From assembly GCF_018131225.1 (NCBI RefSeq), contig NZ_JAFCMM010000004.1, positions 783,135 to 847,134 of the forward strand: a DNA stretch of 64,000 bases, in the 5' to 3' direction. Numbering within the stretch: position 1 is the stretch's first letter; each line of letters starts with the position of its first letter. The position numbers and the translations under genes were made by a program. Shown in pieces: positions 59,066 to 64,000 of the stretch. The notes under the pieces were generated by a model that was not told where the DNA came from, searched no databases, and was given only the letters and a program-made list of their open reading frames with translations. This DNA comes from Bradyrhizobium sp. U87765 SZCCT0048. Lineage in GTDB: Bacteria; Pseudomonadota; Alphaproteobacteria; Rhizobiales; Xanthobacteraceae.

Positions 59066-59396
59066 GCGCTTCGTGCGACGTTCCGAACGTCTGCGTTTCC
59101 AATGCCCGGCCATGTGCCGGGCATTGACGTTTTGGGATAGTCTCCTGATTGGAAAAGCACGACTTCAGTATTTGTCGTCGCTGGCCATGTCCCGGCGACC
59201 CCGGCAAGGAAGGCACTGCGTTCCTGAGCGGAGCGCATAGCAACTCGGCTATGCCGAGTTGCGTCCTAAAAGAGCGCAAGTCGGATATATCCGACTTGCG
59301 GGACAAGCCCGGCCACGACAGAGAAAAGCCGAAAGGACAGTTATACGACTGTCGTCTAACGTTTCTTGCACTCGGACTCTCAGGATGAGGAAGCCC
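59066..59396. repeat. Composite palindromic intergenic element
   Basis: This gap of 331 bases holds no gene but several hairpins. There are imperfect outer arms GTCGTCGCTGGCCATGTCCC (59174-59193) and CGGGACAAGCCCGGCCACGAC (59299-59319, the reverse sense of the first with mismatches). Between them lie a perfect 10-bp stem GCAACTCGGC-tat-GCCGAGTTGC (59240-59262) and a perfect 24-bp palindrome of GCAAGTCGGATA and its complement (59276-59299). GACAGT...ACTGTC (59336-59353) follows. The layout is like a small fold-back (MITE- or REP-like) element. Confidence 0.65.
59100..59126 (+). terminator. argG terminator
   Basis: CAATGCCCGGC-catgt-GCCGGGCATTG, an 11-bp stem, is followed by ACGTTTTG, 34 bases after the argG stop. 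Confidence 0.8.
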
Positions 59397-60179
59397 TCAT
59401 CCAATCTTCTCTGTACTGAACGCCGACGTCGAGTAGGGCACGGTCACCTCGTCCTTGCCGGCGAGTGACGGCTCGGCGGCGATCAGGGCGCGCAGCTGCG
59501 CCACCACCTTCGCCTCCTCCTCCGCCGGCAGTGCGGCGATGAAGCTGGTCGAGCGCACGCGGTTGATGACGACGTCTTCCGGCGCGCCGGTGTGGCCGTG
59601 GTGGAAGACGTCCTCCTGCAACGGGCCGAAGCCGTGATGGGGAAACACGCGCCGCCACGCACCGCTGGCGTAACGCGGTGCGTCGCCCTCGTGTTGATTG
59701 ATGATGCGGGTGAGCTGCGCGATCCACGGCACGCTCTCGTCGCGCACATTCCAGATCAGGCCGAGCCGGCCGCCGGGCTTCAGCACGCGGTGAATTTCGT
59801 CGAGCGCCGCCGGCGTCGCGAACCAGTGGAACGCCTGGGCGCAGGTCACGACATCGACGGAGGCGTCGGGCAGCGGGATCGCTTCCGCGGTGCCGGCGCG
59901 GGCGTCGACGTCGGGCAGCGTCTGCAAAAGCCGCGCGCGCATTTCCGCCACCGGTTCGATGGCGATGACGCGGGCGCCGGTGTTCGCAAGATAGGCGGTG
60001 AATTTGCCGGTGCCGGCGCCGAGGTCGAGCGCGGCGGTGCCGGTGCGCAGGCCGAGGCGCCCGGTGAGCCACGGCCCGATCGCCGCCGGATAATCCGGCC
60101 GGCCGCGCACGTAGTGGTCGGCCCTGGCGGCGAAGCCGTCCTTCGCCGCGTGATGAATGTCGGGCGTTGCCTCCGTCAT
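59397..60179 (-). CDS. Class I SAM-dependent methyltransferase
   Basis: This 260-residue methyltransferase_11-type protein has the SAM motif ALDLGAGTGKFTAYLAN (cited in part) near residue 52, VIAIEPVAEM near 73, VVTCAQAFHWFATPAALDEI near 113 and HRVLKPGGRLGLIWNVRDE near 133. The AFHWF block is common in trans-aconitate-methyltransferase-like and cyclopropane-type enzymes. No substrate can be named. The ATG at 60179 has a plausible but weak ribosome site. The MFS gene is 77 bp upstream on the same strand. Confidence 0.85.
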   Translation of the reverse strand: MTEATPDIHHAAKDGFAARADHYVRGRPDYPAAIGPWLTGRLGLRTGTAALDLGAGTGKFTAYLANTGARVIAIEPVAEMRARLLQTLPDVDARAGTAEAIPLPDASVDVVTCAQAFHWFATPAALDEIHRVLKPGGRLGLIWNVRDESVPWIAQLTRIINQHEGDAPRYASGAWRRVFPHHGFGPLQEDVFHHGHTGAPEDVVINRVRSTSFIAALPAEEEAKVVAQLRALIAAEPSLAGKDEVTVPYSTSAFSTEKIG

Positions 60180-60256
60180 GACCAGCCTCCGGTTGGGTGC
60201 GACAGCCTCATAGGCCGCCTGCGCGCGCGGGGACAGTCACAACGGCGGGAGCGCGC

Positions 60257-61456
60257 CTATTCGGTGGAGAGATAGACCAGTGCCGCGACGGGCATTGCGA
60301 AACCGATCCACGATGCCAGCGTCCAACCGCCATGAGCGAAAGCCCAGCCGCCGACCGCCGAGCCGAGCGCGCCGGCGGCAAAGAAGGTGGCCATGTAGAG
60401 GCCATTGAGGCGGCTGCGGAATTCCGGCCCGAGGACGAAGATGGCGCGGAAGCCGATCACGACATTGCCCTGAACGCCGAAGTCCACCAGGATCGCCGAC
60501 ACCACCAGCAGCGCCAGCGCGAGCGTCGATCCCTGCTCGGCGATGTGGGTGATCAGGAAAGCCAGCGCCACCGCCAGCATCGCCACCATGGTGGCAATGC
60601 GGCCGAAGCCGCGGTCGGCGATCCGGCCGGCGAGCGGCGCAGCGATCACGCCGGAGACGCCGACGAGTGCAAACAACGCGATGCCGCGCTGGGACAGGCC
60701 GAAGGCCGGGCTCGCCAGCAGCAGCGGGATCACCGTCCAGAACAGGCTGAACGCGCCGAACAGGGCCGCCTGATACAGCGCGCGCCGCCGCAGCACCGGC
60801 GTGGTGCGCACGAGGTGGCCCATCGACAGCAGCAGCTGGCCGTAGTGCAGGCGGGCCACCGGGGCGCGGCGCGGCAGCGCGCGATGCAGCACCAGCGCGA
60901 GGACGACCATGACGGCGGCCGACGCCGCGAACACGACGTGCCAGGATGAGGCTGCGGTGATGGCGCTCGCCACCGGCCGCGCCAGCATGATGCCGATCAT
61001 CAGCCCGGTGCTGACGTTGCCGACCACGCGGCCGCGCGTCGCCTCCGGCGCGAGGTGGGCGGCGTAGGGGATCATGATCTGTACCGCGACCGAACCGAGG
61101 CCGATAAACAGCGCCGCCGCCAGGAACGGCAACGGCCGCGTCGAACAGGCCGCCCCCGCGAGCGCCAAAGCGCCGACGCCGAGCACGGTGCAGATCAGCC
61201 GGCGATTTTCGACGAGGTCACCGAGCGGCACCAGCAGCAGCAGTCCCGTCACGTAGCCGACCTGGGTCATGGTCACGATCAGTCCGGCGACGGCGAGCGG
61301 CAGGCCGAGGTCGGCACTGATCGGTGCGATCAGTGGCTGGGCATAATAGATGTTGGCGGCGACAAGGCCGCACGCCAGCGCCAGAAGGAAGGTCAGTCCG
61401 GATGTGATGGTTTCAGGGCGCGGGGCAGGGGTGTCGGTCGTGGCGGCGATCGTCAT
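60257..61456 (-). CDS. MFS transporter, DHA1 type
   Basis: This 399-residue carrier has 12 hydrophobic segments. The N-terminal NIYYAQPLIAPI block and GYVTGLLLLVPLGD near residue 68 are typical of a DHA1 subgroup of sugar- or drug-exporting major facilitators. The second half has LAGRIADRGFGRIAT near 275. The ATG at 61456 is 46 bp downstream of the TetR gene on the same strand, so the regulator and the carrier form one unit. The exported compound is probably the ligand of the TetR protein (inference). Confidence 0.87.
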   Translation of the reverse strand: MTIAATTDTPAPRPETITSGLTFLLALACGLVAANIYYAQPLIAPISADLGLPLAVAGLIVTMTQVGYVTGLLLLVPLGDLVENRRLICTVLGVGALALAGAACSTRPLPFLAAALFIGLGSVAVQIMIPYAAHLAPEATRGRVVGNVSTGLMIGIMLARPVASAITAASSWHVVFAASAAVMVVLALVLHRALPRRAPVARLHYGQLLLSMGHLVRTTPVLRRRALYQAALFGAFSLFWTVIPLLLASPAFGLSQRGIALFALVGVSGVIAAPLAGRIADRGFGRIATMVAMLAVALAFLITHIAEQGSTLALALLVVSAILVDFGVQGNVVIGFRAIFVLGPEFRSRLNGLYMATFFAAGALGSAVGGWAFAHGGWTLASWIGFAMPVAALVYLSTE

Positions 61457-61502
61457 CGGAGGACTTTCAGGAGAGAGTGAGAGTTGGCGGCGGGGCGGCC
61501 GT

Positions 61503-62114
61503 TCAGGCGACGAGCTTCATCGCAACATCGAGCAGCGCAGCACTGGGAAGAGGGGTCTTCGCCTTGCCGACGACGCGCATGCCCTGCGTCATGCAGACCA
61601 GCAGGCGTGCGGTGGCGGCGGGGTTGACGTGTGCGGAAATCGAGCCGTCAGCCTGTCCTTCGCGTATCAGGCCGGCGAGCAGCGCTTCATTGGCCTTGAG
61701 CGCGGCGGAGACGCGCGCGGCCACGTCGTCGTCGAGCGCGGCGAGCTCGATGGTGCTGCCGACCACGAGGCAGCCGCGCCGGCCCTCGATCCCTTGGGAA
61801 GCTTCGAGGTAGGACGCGAGTACGCGGCGCAGCCGTTCGTGGCCGCTGTCGGTGCCGGCGGCGGCTGCCCGCACCTGTGCCGAGCGCTGGGCGCTGTAGC
61901 GGTCGAATGCGGCGAGGAACACGGCGCGCTTGTCCTTGAACGCCTTGTAGATGCTGCCGGCCGCGAGCTGCATGGCTTCGCTGAGATCGCCGATCGAGGT
62001 GGCATGGTAGCCGCGCTCGCGAAACACCCGCACGGCCTTGTCCAGCGCCGCGTCGATATCGAACTCGCGGGGACGGCCGGGCGATCGGTGTGTTTCGGGC
62101 AGGGTCTGCGACAT
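61503..62114 (-). CDS. TetR family transcriptional regulator
   Basis: This 203-residue protein has an N-terminal helix-turn-helix (FDIDAALDKAVRVFRERGYHATSIGDLSEAMQLAAGSIYKAFKDKRAVFLAAF, cited in parts at residues 18-70) and a variable C-terminal ligand domain. The form with GSIYKAFKDKRAVFLAAFDRY is close to the AcrR/NemR-like repressors that control drug or electrophile efflux. A perfect palindrome GGAAATGATCATTTCC lies 14 bp upstream of the start, giving likely autorepression of the TetR-MFS operon. The repressor presumably lets go of DNA when its ligand binds. Confidence 0.9.
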   Translation of the reverse strand: MSQTLPETHRSPGRPREFDIDAALDKAVRVFRERGYHATSIGDLSEAMQLAAGSIYKAFKDKRAVFLAAFDRYSAQRSAQVRAAAAGTDSGHERLRRVLASYLEASQGIEGRRGCLVVGSTIELAALDDDVAARVSAALKANEALLAGLIREGQADGSISAHVNPAATARLLVCMTQGMRVVGKAKTPLPSAALLDVAMKLVA

Positions 62115-62127
62115 GCGCCGTAAATTA

Positions 62128-62143
62128 GGAAATGATCATTTCC
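62128..62143. promoter_or_regulatory. TetR operator-like palindrome GGAAATGATCATTTCC
   Basis: A perfect 16-bp palindrome, extended by TT/AA at the next-but-one position on each side, lies just upstream of the TetR start codon. It is a very likely operator for that repressor. Confidence 0.7.
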
Positions 62144-62161
62144 AAATCAAGAGGGCACGCC

Positions 62162-62197
62162 AAAAAACAATGGCCGGGACCTTGGGTCCCGGCCATT
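62162..62197 (-). terminator. Terminator of the OmpA-domain gene
   Basis: On the minus strand a perfect 13-bp stem AATGGCCGGGACC with a three-base loop is followed by TTTTTT. It lies 23 bases past the stop and is a textbook rho-independent signal. Confidence 0.92.
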
Positions 62198-62219
62198 GCC
62201 GTGTGGTGTGGTCGCCTGC

Positions 62220-64000
62220 TCAGCGCGGCGGTGCGACGCCGGGAGGCGGCGGCGGCAGGCTGCTGTTGTTGCCGGTGAGCAGCGGCGTGATGCGGCGGAT
62301 GGTGACGCGGCGGTTCTGACGCTCCGGCCCATCGGTCGAGATCTTCAGATACTGCGAGCCATAGCCCTGCGACGTCAGGTTTTCCGCCGGCACCTGGAAC
62401 TGCTGGGTCAGCAGGTTCGCCGCGGATTCCGCACGGCGGTCCGACAGCGACAGGTTGTCGACGTTGTTGCCGGTTGCATCGGTGTGGCCTTCGATCAGGA
62501 ACACCTCGCGCGGGTTTCGCGAGATCGCCCGGTTGAGGCCATCGGCGATCGCCTGCAGCTTCGCCGCCTGGTCCGGCGAGATGTCCGCCGATCCGATGTC
62601 GAAGTTGATGGTGTCGAGGTCGATGCTCGGCATGCGCTGGCGCACCGAGGGACTGTAGCGGATCTCGTCGAGCGAGTAGCGGCGCTCGATGCGCTCCACG
62701 GGTGGTGCGATCAGCGTGTCGTAGATCACCTCCGGCGGCGCGCGCTCCGCCTCGACGATGTAGCGATCCGGCGGGATGGTCAGCACCGGCGGCGGCAGCA
62801 TGACATAGAAGCCGCCGACGGCAGCCGGATCGCGGTAGGTGTTGTCGATGATGATGATCTCGCGGCCGTCGCGATCGCGACGGATGCGGCGCAGCAGTCC
62901 GCCATCGCGATCGGTGATCGTGATGATCTGACTCCCGTCCGGCCGGATGATGACCGTGCGGGTGTCCGCACCGTCACGCCGCACCTCGACATCGCGGGCG
63001 CCGTAGCGGAAGCGATCGAGTTCGTCGTGGCGGATGAACGCCTGGCCGCTGGGATCCTCGACAATGACACGGCCGGGCTCGCGGATGATGGTCCGTCCGC
63101 CTTCCATGGTCTGCTGCCGCTGGGCACGGAAGTCCTCGATACGGCCGCCGCCGGGGGGCGGTCCGTTGGCAGGCAGCGGGGTTGCCGGGGGCGGTGCCAC
63201 GGCCGGCAGCGGCGCGGCGACGGTCGGCGCGGGCGCAGACGGGGGCGTTCCCGGCGGCAGGCCGGGCGGACGCTGGAAGCCCGCGCGCGGGCCTCCCGGT
63301 CCACCGGCTCCGCCAGGACCACCAGCTCCGCCGGGGCCACCAGGGGCACCTGCGCCACCAGGACCGCCTGGCCCGCCAGGGGTCCCGGCAGCACCAGGAG
63401 CACCCGGAGCACCAGGTGTTCCCGGCGTACCGGGCGTGCCCGGTGCGGGAGGTGTTCCAGCGGTCGGCGGTTGCCCGGGCCCGCCGGGCGGACGGGTGGC
63501 GTTCGGCGCGGCCGGAGCCGTCGGCTGGGCTGCCGGCGGGGTCGGCTGGGCGCCGCCCGCGGGCGGCTGTGGCGGTCGACCGGTGCCTGGGCCCGTACCC
63601 GGGCCAGTGCTACCAGGCGCCGGCGGCGTTCCAGGGGCTCCGGCGTGCGGCGGCTGGCCAGCCGGAGGCGTCGCGCCGGGGGCTGGCGTGGCCGCTCCAG
63701 AGGGCGGCGTCGCAGGCGCGGCCCCTCCGGGAGCAGGAGATCCCGGCGGTCGTGTGCCCTCCTGACCGGCGGGGCGTTGCGGGGTCACATCGCGCACACC
63801 CGGGGCGATCGGGGGCGCGTTCTCCGGACGGCGCCCCGGGGGCTGGCCGGCAGCGGGCGGTGCGCCCGGAGCAGGCGTGGCGACGCCACCAGCCGGCGGA
63901 ACCGGATGGGCGGCGGCCGGCGGGGGCGGGGGCGGCGGCGCCTTGGGGGCGGCGGCCGGCGGCGGAGGTTCCTTCGGCGCGGCAGCGGGAGGCGGCGGCG
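62220..64000 (-). CDS. OmpA-domain protein with Pro-rich and collagen-like regions (5' end outside)
   Basis: The frame is open from the stop at 62220 to the right edge (at least 593 codons), so the start lies beyond 64000. From the N-terminal side there is a Pro/Ala/Lys tract (PPPPAAAPK repeats at 63850-64000), a Pro/Gly/Thr region, and 17 unbroken Gly-X-Y triplets (63288-63440). Acidic/basic segments with FIRHDELDRFRYG and RRDRDGREIIIIDN follow. The C-terminal OmpA/MotB domain has INFDIGSADISPDQAAKL, IEGHTDATGNNVDNLSLSDRRAESAA and GYGSQYL, which binds peptidoglycan. It is probably an envelope protein reaching out from the cell wall. A GTG at 63797 could be taken as a start, but the frame clearly continues upstream. 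Confidence 0.88.
   Translation of the reverse strand, partial: PPPPAAAPKEPPPPAAAPKAPPPPPPPAAAHPVPPAGGVATPAPGAPPAAGQPPGRRPENAPPIAPGVRDVTPQRPAGQEGTRPPGSPAPGGAAPATPPSGAATPAPGATPPAGQPPHAGAPGTPPAPGSTGPGTGPGTGRPPQPPAGGAQPTPPAAQPTAPAAPNATRPPGGPGQPPTAGTPPAPGTPGTPGTPGAPGAPGAAGTPGGPGGPGGAGAPGGPGGAGGPGGAGGPGGPRAGFQRPPGLPPGTPPSAPAPTVAAPLPAVAPPPATPLPANGPPPGGGRIEDFRAQRQQTMEGGRTIIREPGRVIVEDPSGQAFIRHDELDRFRYGARDVEVRRDGADTRTVIIRPDGSQIITITDRDGGLLRRIRRDRDGREIIIIDNTYRDPAAVGGFYVMLPPPVLTIPPDRYIVEAERAPPEVIYDTLIAPPVERIERRYSLDEIRYSPSVRQRMPSIDLDTINFDIGSADISPDQAAKLQAIADGLNRAISRNPREVFLIEGHTDATGNNVDNLSLSDRRAESAANLLTQQFQVPAENLTSQGYGSQYLKISTDGPERQNRRVTIRRITPLLTGNNSSLPPPPPGVAPPR
63288..63440 (-). repeat. Collagen-like Gly-X-Y tract
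   Basis: Seventeen consecutive triplets with Gly first, such as GTP, GAP, GGP and GGA, sit in the OmpA-domain protein. Bacterial collagen-like tracts can form triple helices. Confidence 0.7.

Overview
The window is high-GC chromosomal DNA (by eye about 65% GC or above) packed with short-spaced genes. The protein families, the operon order hemC-hemD-mic60-hemY, the IalB, DUF2239 and TerB-like genes, and the dispersed palindromic intergenic repeats all suggest an alphaproteobacterium of the order Hyphomicrobiales, most likely the Bradyrhizobium/Rhodopseudomonas group. This is inferred from gene content; no 16S gene is present. There is no transposase, integrase, phage gene or CRISPR array.

Region by region. 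1-10.7 kb is accessory: an AraC-type regulator cut by the left edge and divergent from a NepI-like exporter, an AHSA1 protein, a DsbA-fold isomerase, a MATE exporter, DUF2239, a glutathione transferase, gamma-glutamyltransferase, a second MFS carrier and an AraC/GyrI regulator. 10.8-28.2 kb is conserved housekeeping: purH, a heparinase-like protein, rsmB, a small SdhAF4 protein, a membrane nuclease, an L,D-transpeptidase, acs, an ETF-beta-methyltransferase homologue, an EVE protein, gpsA, tsaD, hemC, hemD, mic60, hemY and tRNA-Thr(CGU).

28.3-35.5 kb is a sugar/glycan cluster. It holds a fused epimerase-glycosyltransferase, a transketolase split into two genes, two methyltransferases and a polytopic membrane protein. 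The minus-strand genes are tightly coupled (ATGA overlaps or 2 nt gaps, with one 147-nt gap), and base composition drops at the right end. This is the part most likely to encode chemistry not yet assigned.

35.5-46.8 kb carries a DMT carrier, a TerB-like protein, a short-chain dehydrogenase, a glutamine amidotransferase, tRNA-Ala(CGC), the yggT-DUF167-folD operon, an M20 peptidase, a GNAT enzyme, a secreted hydrolase with an orphan TRAP binding protein behind a CtrA-like motif, and a flavin amine oxidase. 47-59 kb has typA, phoD, an orphan membrane-anchored TAXI binding protein, a pterin dehydratase, a DUF1232 protein, a quinone reductase, IalB, rlmN, a PAP2 phosphatase and argG. 59-64 kb has a composite palindromic repeat, a methyltransferase, an MFS carrier with its TetR regulator and operator-like palindrome, and an OmpA-domain protein with a collagen-like tract that runs off the right edge.

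Many long open frames lie antisense to the real genes because of the high GC content. They were left out. Starts were moved from the longest frame to an internal codon where a Shine-Dalgarno sequence, a signal peptide or the family start supported it.
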